From: Setaria digitata
Taxonomy: Eukaryota > Nematoda > Chromadorea > Rhabditida > Setariidae
Direction: 5' to 3'
NCBI GenBank assembly: GCA_003640385.1
Contig: RCAB01000139.1
Span: 1 to 64,000, forward strand
DNA: 64,000 bases
The notes beneath the pieces are model-generated. The model saw nothing but the letters and a program-made list of their open reading frames with translations, was not told where the DNA came from and ran no database searches. The translations under genes were made by a program, and so were the position numbers. Shown here in pieces: positions 36,597 to 49,607 of this stretch (its first letter is position 1; each line of letters starts with the position of its first letter).

Positions 36597-39500
36597 CTGT
36601 AAATAAAGGAAAAAAAAATACTGTAATTAGAAAGCAGCTGCTCTTTTTTTCAGATGGACAAATTGGACCAAACTTATTCATGCTTGCACGAAGGACACGC
36701 ATCACTTATACCGCCACAGTAAGAACAGTGACACTGAGTGGAAGAAAGAGTAAGTGACCAGTAGGAAGACGATGCAGCATCCTTATCGCACCAAAAGGCG
36801 GCATCTTGGCTGGATCCCGCGGTACCTCTGCTTCTGGTGTTGCAACATCGGGATGCTCTGGTACTACATCCTTGCGTTTTAAATGATCACTTAATAATTT
36901 TATCCTTCCAGCATGCTCTGAAATTTGAGACAAACGACAAACATGCTTTAATATCAGATTTTTCTTATTGCTTTACAAATAAGGGAGTTCTTCTCAGTTG
37001 ATAAGACATAAAGAATTAGGTTAATTAGCACTTATATGTAAAGCAAATAATTTCCCATCTGTTCTCATCTCTCAACCAATGTCTTTTCTACTGAAGCAAG
37101 GGACAGGCTTATGCGTGTCATGAATCTCAACAGTATCTGATGTCACTTTTGCTTAAATTTTTGATTAGAAATGAGCACGAGAAAATGTCCATGCAGACAA
37201 CAAAACTACCACAAAAACATTGCAGTCTACAGTAGCGAACTACTGTAGACTCACACTGAAGCACACACATACGTCTGATATGGTGAGACGCAGAATCAGT
37301 TATCAAGTGCATAAAGAATGAATCTGATAAGGCTGAGGCTGAAATAAGTAAACCTGAGCGAAGCGATTAAAACTTTTAATTGAGTGTAATTCTTTAATTG
37401 ACACGCTTTCCAAATCACGAAGTCGTTGATAAAACTGTTAGAGGATAAAATTACCAATGCAAGTTTTGCCATCTTCTGCTAGACTAAAACCACGGAAGCA
37501 CTCGCAGTGATAACTACCTTCCTCGTTTTTGCACAGCTGACTGCATTCACCATTGTTGATTAGACATTCGTTAGTATCTGAATCATTTCATCGTTAGATT
37601 TGGCATAAATTTAAACTCTCCAACAATTCTTTTTGCTGCTCTCATTAAGCCCATAAAAGGATAAGAGACTCATCCTAAGCTCTTTTAATTCAAAAATTTT
37701 GCCTTGCTTTCTAGTTTAGACTGAATCAGAATAATCACCATAACAGGAGTGGTTATCAGATGCCAGGTGATAGCCAGTTTCACATACGCAGTTATATCCA
37801 CCTTCCTCATTGATACATCGATGCTCGCAGCCAGCGTTATTCGCGATGCATTCATTGATATCTGCAGTGAAGTATTTGACAAATTCCAAATTTCAAAGTA
37901 ATTTAATTCTGATGAGTTACTTCCGGAACAGCCTACTGATTGTCAAATTATATCAACATGACATGATCATAATACTGATGAAAGCACTATCCAGCACATA
38001 CCTTCACAAGTTTTGCCATCATAAATCATTAGGAAACCAACTTTGCAGGAACATTGGTAACTCCCAGGTAAATTAATGCATATATGCTTACAACCACCGT
38101 TTTCCTTTGCACATTCATCAATGTCTAAAAAGCTGACGATATGAGTTTCAGCAGATGCAAAATGTGAAGAAAATCATTCTCTTGGAGAAGCTGCAGCAAT
38201 TATTATTGGCCAGAGTACCTGAATGACAAAAGAGCTTACCCGAACAAGATTTGCCATCGCTGATAAGCTGATAACCATTTTTGCATGAGCATTTCGGACT
38301 ACCATCTTTCTCATTTTCGCATATTTGTTCACAGCCTCCGTTCCCCTCCTGCAATGCCTGATTATCTCAATACCTACCAACAGCAGTTCATGTTCACCGA
38401 CTACTTTTTTGTAATAATTACCTTCTCATCCAGAAGTCATTTATATCTGAGAAGGTTTCTTAGTATTCAGACGAACTTCAAAAAATTTCAACTCAATGCT
38501 CGCTACTACTATTTTTACGGATACAATATGTAATGACTAACTTTACAGGGATCGGTTATTGGTTTACATCGCTTTCCATCCGGTCGCAGTTCATATCCCG
38601 GGCGACAACGACATCTTTAATCAGTTTGAAGTTAGTTTATACTAACATATATTACTGATTGGTTATACTTATGATGAAATAAGTACTTGGATGGTCTCTC
38701 AGTTTTGGATCAGAGTTTGAAAATGATATTTTCAATTTTAACTTAATATCGAGCAGTTAATGAAATGATTTAGCAATGCGAAGGAAAAGTAGCAAAAGTG
38801 ATGCAGCAAAAAAGAAAAGAGGAGGAGAAGGAGAAGCATGAAAGGAAATGTTTTTCAAGTTTCCAAATTTCGCATCTTAGCGCAGAATCTAAGAATTATG
38901 GACCAAAGTATTTGACCGTATTGAATTAGGAGATAATCTCCTCCTTTACTTGGTAAGCCAGACGGATATTAATTTATCGTCCTGGATTTCAGAAGTTTAG
39001 AATACCTGTAAGTACCATAAATGTTAACGCATTCGTGCTCGCATTCTGAATCTTTTTTTGTTGAGCACTCATCGATATCTACAAAGTTTTTCTTTTTATT
39101 TAAGTCAATTTCATGCTTAGGTTTAATCGCTTACCAATTTTAGCAGTGAATTTTTAGAAAATTTGATCCAAAAATTCTTTTAAATTCTAAAATTTCATTT
39201 ATGTTTAAATATTCACCAACGCATGACTTCTGATCTGGTCCTATCCTTAAACCGTGATAGCACTGGCATACGGCTCTTCCGTTATCATTTACGCAATGTT
39301 GTTCGCAACCACCACGATTTACCGCACACGGATCGATTGCTAAAAAATTGATTTTTAAGGATCAAGATTTGATCAACGCAAGTTTGTACTGCTTTCCACA
39401 TATTGAAGCTTTTTAGGAACTTTCAAAATCTAAAATTGCTAAATTGCGATGTTGTTACCAAATTTTTCGAGAATCCCACTACTGTGGAATCAGATACTAA

Positions 39501-42500
39501 TGATCAATTGATGCTTGCTTGTTTGCATCTTGTAGTAAGTTGCTTTTTGGATCAGAGTTTTGATAGCGTTGTACTGTCAGTTTGCTAGATATTTTTGAGA
39601 AAAAAAATCAATTAAATAAGATGAAAACAAGGAGGGATGAATATAATTTATTTCGAAAAATTCTGGGAGGGATTTAGAGTCCTACCAGTCTCAGTCTCAA
39701 ATAGAGATTAAGATTTTTCTTCACAAAATACCATTACCGTTTTCAAATGAAGTCTTATCTTCCCTCAATAATGTAGTCGTCGATTGGGAAATGTAGGTAG
39801 AAGGCAACAAAAGCGATGCTAACAATTGTGTTGTTGGAGAACAATAGACAGTAGCAGGCTTGTTCATAATAAATTATTCAAAAGAAGTTTCTTTTAATCG
39901 TTCCTCTTCTACGACCAAACAACTAATTATTTCTCAGAACTTGTACTCTGAATAATTCATCTAATAACTCTTGCTAATAAATTGAACCCATTTTCCGCTT
40001 TAAAATAGATTAATGAGTTTTGCCAAGGTTGATTCTTATCCCTTTGAAAGTCTCTACGATAAGTTAACCAAAGTATCTCATCCTCATGTTTTCTACACCT
40101 TATATTCTAGCTTTTGGAATACAACAACTATTGTGAATAATGACATTACTAATTACTTACGATGACATCGTCGTTTGTCGGAGGCTAACTTGAATCCTTG
40201 GCGACATTTGCAACGATGAAATCGTCCATGCCTTTCTTCACAAATTTGCTCACAGCCACCGTTTTCCGTCGCGCAGACGTTTCGACCTGAGATCATTACC
40301 AACGCATATCAATCAACGTAACTTTGGCACTGATACAAACATAATGCCAATCAGACTCAGCTTTCTGATTCTTAGTGTGAAGTGTGAGAGGATTGCTGAT
40401 GTGAAATTATTGTTCACTTCTTTACTGGTTGCAGTAACATGCTATGCATTAAAAGAATATGCGTTGATAATCGGTGATAAGAGGATAGGCAAAAGGGTCG
40501 AATGAAACCGATATCAGTGGTGCTTTGTAACAAACGATGGTGACATCAATTATATCAAAGCAGATTTCGAATGAAGTTATTGCTATTTTACTATATCCAT
40601 TTTTACACTGAGAAAAAAATTTCTACTACTGCTAATCAATATTGTTATCAATTGCTTCATTGTGTTAAGTGAACTCAAGTAATGAAGTTTAATCAGTTCA
40701 CTTCAATCTCAATTTTTCGTCTGGAATCATCTCATCATTTTTTCGTATTCAAAAAAATTTCAGCGAAAAGATGACTCGATCTCGATCTGAACCTTTCTTA
40801 CTTTCAAATTACTCCTCCAGGCACTTCTATTGTTCGCTGCTATCACTCATGCATTCATTTATTCAACCTGTTGGTCATTTAGAATGACTTTGTTTACAGC
40901 ACTCAACGACCTCCCTTCTCCCTTTTAAAGTTCAAAATATTCTTCCCTTACACTTCTCAGTTTGAGCTCGGCTCTGGAGTTGCTTCCACTGATGGACGAT
41001 TCTTTTTTTTTTTGGATGTAATTCTTGAAAGATACAAAGATTCTGTGAATGAAGACGAAGAAGAAGGCAATAAGCACCGAGAAATAATTGTTTAAAATTG
41101 TTGGAATCAAGGAAATTTAGTTTCGAAAAATTAAATTTTAAGAAGGGAAGTATCATTCAGAGAAATAGAAATTCTCATCTCGGAGAACTGAAGCTATCAC
41201 TGATTCATTTTAATATTCTCATTTCATCCAATGAATTCATCTTTCATACTATTCATTCATCTGCCGTTCTTTATTGCTTTCACATTTTTAATTCTAAATG
41301 TAAACTTTTTTAAATTATTTTTTTTTTTTAATTTTTCAAATTACTGATGACTATAATTCTTACGGACACATTTACGACCGTTGGAATGTAATTGCATTCT
41401 TGGCGGACATTCACACCGATATCCACCTTCCGTATTCAAGCATCGATACTCACAGCCACCTTTTTCAAATTGGCATTCATCAACATCTGAAGTTCTAAAC
41501 TTCAGCAAACATTTGGTGTTAAAGAAACAGAAAGGACTGGAAGCTGTAAAATAATTAGACCAATATGAGATACGACAGATGGTTTAATCAATGATGTTTG
41601 CGGATATCATTCTTGATTGCATAGGCTCACTTTCTTTCTTATCTTTTCCATTAGGAAGAGCCTAGTAAGCAGAAATTGGAAGGCAAGAAAGAAGGTACCG
41701 ATGCATTTCTGGTGATCGATGTCTAACTGATATCCCGCGAAACAGCGGCAGTAGAATGTGCCGATGGTATTGACACAATCATGATGACATCCGCCATTTT
41801 CCACCAAGCACTCGTTTATATCTATTATAATATCAATTAAATAAAACTTTTAATCATTTCAGGTACAATTCGGAACAAGTGCAAAAATTAAGAATTGGAT
41901 ATAGGAATTTTTAATAATGAGATTTATTAACATTACTGAATTCTCATCAGCATTAACTACTCATTTGTTGATACTACTAAAGGATCGAAATGACTTCATT
42001 TGTAAAATTAGTGGACCAATGACCGATTTTTTAGTTTTTAAGTGGGAAATGGTGAGAACTAAGCAGAGCTAATTGGTGAATGGCTTGTTTCAGAAGCGAA
42101 TCTTAAACTGTGACTAACCGTACTGGCATCGAGCACCTTGAAATCCAGGAAGACAGTGACAAATTTCTTCAGGTCTATCCGGCACGGGGGGTTGACAGGT
42201 ACCTCCGTTATGACATAACTCTGCTGTGCAGCTCGCTGTAGGAAAAAATGAAAATTTATTGCAGCTATTTGAAATTTAAATATTTTATGATAGCAGTTGT
42301 GAAACTGAAAGAGATTATCATTCAATAGGTATGCCTCAAATTATTTTATGAATTAAAAATTCTCAAGAATTCAAGCACTTAGTGTCCAAATATATGATTC
42401 GTTCTTAAGACTCAAGTACTAATTCGTCTCAAAATATTTGTATCAAAGTTATTTCAAAAATTCACCATTTTCAGTATTCTCTTTTTCCGAAGCTATAGAC

Positions 42501-45500
42501 CTTTAGGAAATTAAATAAAAGAAAAAAAAAAGGAAGGAATTGAACCTCTCTGACAACCTTCCTTGCCGGGTATCTGAGTCCAGCCTGGACAACATTGCAT
42601 TTTTGTATGTCTTCTAGTACGAGTGACATTTTTGTATGTACGGTAATACACTATCCTGAAGTCTTCTAGTTACATTTAAAAATAAAATCACTGTCAAAAA
42701 TCATTCTATGTACTACTTTTAAATAAACCTCTCAGAAATTTAACATCCCTCGAAGGTATTCTCATACTCTAATTTACATTAATGCTTAAACTAATTGGTT
42801 GGTAGATTAATTAGTTACTCATTTTGAACCAGTTACATAGACCAGTGAAATATTGCACAAATAGGAGTCAAAAAAAAAAAACTATGTGTTTCGATTTGGA
42901 TCAGAGGAACTAATTTAACTGATTCAGAAATGTTATCTCAATCAGAAATCTTGCAATAAAACTGAATGGTAGAATTACTGCTTCATTTTAATTTCTTGCC
43001 ATTTAATATCGAAATTTGGTTCCAAATATTTCGATCCAACTACCAAATTTTTGCTTTTATTAGTTATCATTTGTTTTTTAAACTTCACCTCTTTTTTAAA
43101 AGTTGATTCCCCTCCCTTTCCTCGGAAATCTTTCTTGTCTTATCTCCTTTTTCTTCGCAAAGCAATCGGTCAATTCGCCAAGGCAATATAATTAATTACT
43201 GCTAATTGCAGGTTAGCAAAAGGGTCATTATTTGTCTCGGCACCTGTACCAGTCTTATTTTGTGTTATATCAAAACAATTCATCAGAAATGCGTCACATG
43301 AATATTGGTAAATGTTAGTTATAAACAGAATGTGTTTTCAGTAACAAATTGAATGATAGGATTATTTTTTGCTGCTTTTCAATATCAAATTAAAGTTTCA
43401 AATATTATAATCTAGGTATTCAGATTTTCTTAAATCATTTTTTTAATTTTATAAATTTTAAAATTCATCACCATCAGTTTTCAGCTTTTGGGAAAAACGA
43501 TTAACATAATCCCAGTAAACTCCTCCGAAAAGTTGACATCATGACCTAAAACTACCTGAACAAACTTGTGGCTGGTAGTTAAAATGTCTAATCGTTTATC
43601 CGACTGGTTAATTATCTGGTTAATTATTTTGTGTATAGAACTTTGAAATCGTTAAATAATTGATTCTTAGCTTCTTTTTACGTCATTCTCAATTGCATAA
43701 AAGTAAGAATTAAGAGTAGAAAGTGTGTGTTTTTTAATTCAGAGAGGAAATTTTTTAATAAGTAGACCGGTATTTATCATAAAATTAGTACAGCATATAT
43801 TAGAAAGGAAGAAAGGAGCAATTAGTAATTAAGATAAAATACAAGGAAGTGAAAGGCAACTCAATGAATATTGCTGACAGAGATGATTTATTAATCTTCG
43901 ATTTTTATATAACTGTTACCTTCTAATATACCAGAATACCACCAACTCTACATATAAAATGCGTGAATTTGGTATTTTATCATTAAATTTGAAAATTTAA
44001 TAAAATTTGATTTAATCACTATTATTTGTTCTAAAAAAAAAATAAAACTCTCAGTGAAGAATTATTCGTTACTAATTCATTTATGCTGAAATAACATCAA
44101 ACAAACTTAGGTTCTCTGACTGAGCAAGACTGGAATTGCCCATTACATCCTGGTTTCCGACTTCTGATATATTTTGTGTAAGCCTGAACGCACGGCTCAC
44201 GAATCGTTACGGTTTCGATTTCTTCATGTGGGCAGACATTTATCCTAAAAGCAATCAAATTTTGAGCGATATAATAAATTCTACCTCTCAGATTCTGCTT
44301 TTTGGATAATGATAAAGAAAGAACTGAGGTATAAACTGAAATTGTAGTACGGTATGTTACCGTATCACTAGTGCAAATGACATGATATGATGGGAAATTT
44401 CTGATTGTCACGCTAAGATATTGTGATTAATTCTATGCAAATAAGGCATTTATGCAATCCGCTTAACTGCAGTGAATCCTCTAATTCGGTTTCGGTTAGT
44501 GTGCGTCTTAACAATTGACGAGGCCATTTTATTTTCCTGGCTGCTCTTTTTGATGACAATAAAACCAACAATGTGTAAGCATCAATAACAACCATCTATT
44601 TGTTATTGTACTAATAATGACGATAGACTCATCTTACTAAGCAATTAAGGAGTGATGGCTACCTCTTTTGTTTTTCTCTGCCCTAACAGAGGCTTCTGTT
44701 TTGCTAGAATATGTCTCATCCATTTCGGATCAGTTAAAACTATCACACTTATAGTTGCAGCTTGCAGCCGTCTCTTCTCCTTTCTTCTTTGTCCCAAGCT
44801 TATTTCTTCTCCATAAGCTTCTCGGTTATTTCTACACTCTGTTCAGTTGCTCATTTTATAAAATTCTTTTGGCCAAAAAAGTTTGACGGATTATGGATGT
44901 TAAGCTGATCCTGCATTAGCTGTCCAATTTCTGTCGACAGCAGCCTTCTCTTTACCCTTCCCGGCCTGTTTCTCCCCCGAGTCCTCTTGGTGCTTCACAT
45001 CAGACCATTCAATCATGCATTACATACAAATAAAGAAACCACCAGAATAATTGTCTTATGTTCTGGTAAATCATTCTATTTTAACAACAGTTCCTTCTTT
45101 GGTAAAAACCAATCTCCACTGATTTTTTCCACTAATTTTACGAATTAAATTGACTTGAAGTCTTGAAAACCAGTTATCTTGATGAGCTGATGAAGGTACC
45201 ATAAGTTGATAAGATCAGGATTGATTTTCAGGCAAATCGAAATAAGAAATAAGAAGCTAACACTTCATTTTGCTGTTAAGCCCAAAGTACGGTTGAGAGA
45301 GACTGTCACACTTCCTCTAATTACTGCTTACTTCATTACATAAATTTTAATAAAAATGCTACTGAAAATCCATTATTATATTTTTAACCAATTTTTTCAT
45401 TACACTGAGAATTAGTTGCTCAGAATCGAACAATTCCTGTAATGTTTTTGCCTCACAAATTAATATATTTGGAAAATGGCTCAAAATAGATATAGTATCA

Positions 45501-48500
45501 TCTGAGATATTGCTGGTTTCCATGAGTAACAGAAGTAATAACCAAATAATAGAATAATGAGATAAAATTGCCGCAGTCAGGGATGATCATATTATTCAGG
45601 GATTTTTCAGTAGGAAGAATCAGAAGCAGAGAGTTGCTGGATAATAAGAAAGTTTTTATAGAATAACGATTATCGTTAATCATCTTCCGAATGAAGTTAT
45701 TGTTTATGCAGTGACATTGTTCTACAGAAAAATTGTCAAGAATCATAAAATTTTATTTTCTGCAAGTAGAACAAACGCTTTTTGTTCGGAAAGAATTTAG
45801 TGAACAAGAGGAAGACTGATGGAATAATTAACTGGATGCATGGAAATCATCCAGTTTTTCACTTTCACAGTGTCTGTACCACTTTTCAGATCCGTTTCTT
45901 CTAGTCGGCTGATTGCTTATCAGTAGACACTGATATATCAGTGAAGGTATGATGAATGTGAGCGGTATGATAAGATACATAATTAACTTTCTGACAAATT
46001 ATCAGCGCTACTACTATCAACAGATGGATTAAAACTTCTGCGACATTTCCAAATTACACTACTGCGATATATTTTCAACAAAATCCTTAGTTGACTTCGA
46101 ATTTTTACTTCAACTATTTCATGCGCGTTTTCTGGAAAAGTTTCTTGTGACTGTTCTCGAGAAAGAGACTGCAAGACATTTGGTGAAAGTACTGGAGTTT
46201 AATGAGGGGCAAAAGTGATGCAAGGCTATAATTCGCTTACCTTCTAGAGGATTTTTTTCTCTCCCCGGGTGAAATTCTTCGTAACAACTTAAAACTTGCA
46301 TCGCGAGAAGCAACGAATCTAATCGCAAATACCTCTCTCTCCCTCCCTTTCTCTCTCTCTCTTCCTTTCTTTCATCCCTTCTTTCGCTTTTCTCTTTATC
46401 ACATGTTTATTCAGTAAAGTGCTATTCGTCTCGATTCAACTTGTGTAATTTTATTGTCTCATCAGTGATCATCAGTGAAAACCGCAGTGAAGGCGAATAT
46501 GCATCCGCGATCTTCGGGGAGTTTCCTAGGGAAGAGGCATTCCAACTGGGAATAAATAAGCCAAGCGCATTACTGGCCAGCTATTTTTAATGTAATCCTC
46601 CTCTTCCATGCACATTTTAGAGGAAAGAAACCAAAAATCAAAAAACGGGAAATGAAAACTCGAAGGTTTAGTAGGGGTGAATGCAACTAATATATTAGTA
46701 AGGAATGACTCTAAAAACAAAGACAGTAGTCCTCGGCGGTACCGAGAAATACCGAAGAAGTGATGGCACATTTCCCGGAGTATCAGACGAATCGATAATA
46801 GTCTAACATCGTCCAACGTCAAATTCGTTCATCTTCCGTCGCAGACATTAAATTTGAATCAAATCATTACCTGCTGCACTTACTGATAATAACAGGAAAC
46901 GAATTACACGTTGGGCCTCAGTACTACCAAGCTCTGATTGTGTCAAAATGCGCTAACTGAATAATTCATAAGTGAGCTTTTTATTTCGTTTCTGTCCAGT
47001 CCAGTCTAATTTCCTCAGATTTAACCCTTGCCCTTCCATCCTGCACTCTGTGTCTACATTTCACAGTTAAAGCATCCTTCAGGTACGTTACTTTAAAATC
47101 GATGATTGGCTCCACCAAAATTCCATGAGATCCAAATTCCGAAGATCTAGACAGACTTGCACGGCCTGCAATTCTTGGTCCGAAAAATTATCTTTCAAAC
47201 TATATTTCCGTCCTGTTAATGAGAACCATTTTTGCATATTCTCAATGAAATGACATAAAGGATGTCTGATACTTCTGATTTTTTTCATTTTTTATTTTTT
47301 TGCAGATTTCAATTACACTCTTTTTTCCCTTGTCCAGTTCGCTAAAATTAAAATGCGATTCAATATCATCTTGAGCAAACACTTTGGAAGTTTGAAAATG
47401 AATGTTTGAATCAGATGCAACATGAAATTTAATGATGTCTCATAAGGCATCTTGGAAAGACTATTATAGCGGTTAGGCAAAGTAGTATAAATTAATTAGA
47501 AAATGGAAGCTTCCGTCGGGACGGGAAAGAGCATTTTAAACAAAGGATTTAATGCTGTTTACAACTTTTTGCAATTAAATTACTTCATTTATCATGATTT
47601 ACAAAAAGAAGCAAAAGTTTTTGGAAGTTTAAAACAGTCAACGGAACATTTCGCCTAAGACTTTCAATTGAATATAAATCCGACTTTCACATATTCAGCA
47701 ATAAAATATAAAATTTTTCAGCATTTGGAAAAAGGGTGTCGATAACAGAAACTTTGGACTATTATTTTAAAGTTTCAATTTTTTCAACCGCATTCCAGGA
47801 TTCTCAATCAATTCAAAAAATCTTGTAGGTAACGCTGATTTATCACAAAAGGTAGCACTGGCAGAGGATGAGGTCAGATTGAACCTGAGATAAGATTTCG
47901 GCTATCCATAAGAATGCGAAGAAAGCGATAAAATCCGATTATTTTCGGTTGGAGATAATAATGATGAGAACAGCCTTTGACCTTAGCCATGATTGGAAGG
48001 AATCATCATTCATCCTTATGTTATGCAGATGATCTAAGGAATGGGAATTGAAATCAACTTACTGATTCCCTATGCAATCAATCCCGTCTGAATCATTCCA
48101 TTCAATCTCTTGGCTCAATGTTATTGCACGAAACACATAATAGATATAATTAAAGCATTTGCATACTCAAATCATTTCTAATTTTGAGGTCAAATCATAT
48201 GAAACTTTTTACTACCATGAAGAAAGGGATGAAATACTTCGGTCTTCGACCTTCAATATTTTATAAATCAATCTTATGATGGATGAGTCCGTGAGATAGT
48301 TCTGTCTGACTACAAGCAAACTATGTGTGCATTTGATTTTTTTTTCAATGAAATCAAATTAAAATTTGCAAATAACTTTTGGTGGGAATGAAAAAAAAAC
48401 CAGCGGTGGATTCTTAGTGCTTGAGAAATGTTAGACTAGTTTGGCATCTATCACTAGTTCTTCATTTCCTATTATGTTAACTTTATTGCATCTTGATTTG

Positions 48501-49607
48501 GATTTAAGAATTAGGAAGAATAAAATTCTTAGTAAGTGAAACTTTCTCTGATCGTTAAAATTGTAAGCAAAATGAAAAGTTTGTTTCTTTCCGTAGAGAT
48601 ACATTGTATTAATACATTTAGAGACAAATAGTATTTTCTATAATTTCAAGTGAGTCAGTATAAAACTTTTACGCATCATTTCTTGAGTATCAAATAGGCT
48701 TTATCTTAAAGCTTTCCATAAATAATAATCGTTGATCGAGGAAACAGTTCATAGCACTTCTTGAAAGTAACCTTTTTCTATACAGGTACCTTCTTAAATC
48801 TAAAATATTTCTTGAACGCCATGTGTAAACTTTTTTTGCTTAAGGAGGCTACTCTCTTAATTATTGTAAGTCACACGTGTCATGCGTGCACTGCGTGCTC
48901 TTCACTGCTTACTTCCTTTTTTACTGGATGACAAAACTGCCGTTTACGGGAAACTCAACAAACTTTTGTTTCTTTCGTCAAATTTATTCTCATTATTCAA
49001 TCGTACTGTTTTTATTGCCATATGAAAGAGAAATTACTCTTTTGAATGGGTTCATTGGCGCGCTGCCATTGAAAAACATTCCGAAAAATTTACATTTTCG
49101 ATGGTTTTGTAACGGATACAATCATTCATAAAATATGTAAATTGCTTTGGGAAAGAGAAAAATGCTATTTTTGGGAGGAATTGTCACAGATAAAAGACTA
49201 ATTATGATGTTTGGTAAGTAAAAAGACAGGAAAGAGGGGAGAAGATACAAGATACTGTAAATTCAACATGATTTAAGAAGGAAAAATTATACTGAGGCAC
49301 AATAAAAACTAGAACTGACGTACGATTTTTTCAACGTATTAGTTACGTGTGTAAAAAAGACAAACTGATTTTGTCAACTATGTGAATTAAAAATATGTAA
49401 ATACGTTAACGATTATCAAGAATACTAAATGCGCTATTATGCAAAAAATCGGAAAAGTTAACAAAAATTTGCCAACAAATGCAAATTAACTTACTGTCCG
49501 CGTCTTAGTTCTTGTAGTTGCAGATGGACGCTGTTATAAGCAGTGACATCGATCCGTTGAAAAGTAAATAAAAATAGCACAACAGCTGTGAGTAAATCAG
49601 TGATCAT
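29781..49607 (-). CDS. MEGF6: MEGF6-like secreted multi-EGF matrix protein (34 exons, ~1634 residues)
   Basis: All 34 exons read on the minus strand join in phase to 4905 nt with one stop (TAA at 29781). Order: signal peptide, EMI domain split over two exons, one EGF, nine EGF domains of which six carry the D-x-[DN]-E-C calcium motif, a spacer, then about 25-30 tandem laminin/DSL-type EGF repeats, and a short tail with no membrane segment or GPI-like end. This is the architecture of vertebrate MEGF6 (about 1540 residues) and its worm counterpart. Nearly every intron is phase 1, typical of shuffled EGF exons. The protein is expected to be extracellular; EMI and Ca-binding EGF domains suggest matrix assembly or cell adhesion. 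Uncertain points are the spacer-exon donor and whether extra exons lie in the 5.25 kb first intron. CED-1/MEGF10 is excluded by the lack of a transmembrane segment and by the Ca-EGF block. Confidence 0.9.
36792..36917 (-). other. MEGF6: MEGF6-like exon 15: non-EGF spacer, donor uncertain
   Basis: Starts at a good acceptor (aaatttcag, 36918) in phase 1 and encodes a charged, Pro/Glu-rich linker without Cys (including [17 protein letters not shown]) between the Ca-EGF block and the laminin-EGF repeats. The next exon needs phase 1, satisfied by a donor at 36791 (TTTTG|gtgcga) or one at 36758 (ACTG|gtcact), 33 nt apart and both in frame. Neither is a strong donor. Confidence 0.55.
37455..42235 (-). 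other. MEGF6: MEGF6-like exons 4-14: EGF and calcium-binding EGF domains
   Basis: Exons 42119-42235, 41699-41821, 41364-41486, 40161-40286, 39217-39339, 39006-39078, 38542-38614, 38240-38348, 38002-38124, 37739-37861, 37455-37577. Most are about 123 nt, one domain each, bounded by phase-1 introns. Calcium motifs are DINEC, DVDEC, DIDEC (twice), DINEC and DTNEC; three domains lack them (RRNVC, IDPC, TDPC). Two domains are split by internal introns (39006/38614 and 38542/38348). Each domain has the six-Cys EGF spacing with a GGC or AGC turn. Confidence 0.9.
42546..44244 (-). other. MEGF6: MEGF6-like exons 2-3: EMI domain
   Basis: Exons 44107-44244 and 42546-42655. The first gives [20 protein letters not shown] with the EMI Cys pattern. 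The second gives [12 protein letters not shown], then the diagnostic QCCPGW and a closing Cys. EMI domains mediate multimerisation in EMILIN/MEGF proteins. Phase 2 to phase 1 joins are exact. Confidence 0.9.
44245..49494 (-). other. First intron of the MEGF6-like gene (5.25 kb), with nested coding-like pieces
   Basis: By far the longest intron of the gene. It contains minus-strand coding-like segments at 45983-46301 (listed separately), a less convincing one at 46600-46820, and an open stretch at 44413-44595 without a usable donor. Long first introns commonly hold regulatory elements; none can be pinpointed here. Confidence 0.5.
45983..46301 (-). CDS. Possible nested minus-strand gene fragment in the MEGF6-like first intron
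   Basis: A segment from 46168 (acceptor aatgtcttgcag) to TAA at 45983 encodes 61 residues of convincing protein character: a Gln/Glu-rich start ([20 protein letters not shown]), a basic middle ([15 protein letters not shown]), and a Ser-rich acidic end ([13 protein letters not shown]). Upstream, ATG at 46301 leads to [20 protein letters not shown] and a consensus donor (G|gtaagc, 46241). The two do not share phase, so they are not simply joined; a further exon or another start is needed. The function is unknown. They may be alternative exons of the surrounding gene, though the stop codon argues against that. Confidence 0.3.
49495..49607 (-). other. MEGF6: MEGF6-like exon 1: start codon and signal peptide
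   Basis: ATG at 49607-49605 opens [17 protein letters not shown], a clear secretory signal, with likely cleavage after about residue 23 (VTA). The exon ends at a consensus donor (gtaagt) in phase 2, exactly what the EMI exon start at 44244 requires: the joined codon gives Gln followed by INVCPHEE. No other upstream exon fits both the phase and the missing signal peptide. Confidence 0.7.

Noticed and set aside
48276..48295. Hammerhead-ribozyme-like ggatgagtccgtgag
   Set aside because: The CUGAUGA core is imperfect and the required GAAA after stem II is absent (gatag follows), so it cannot form the catalytic core.
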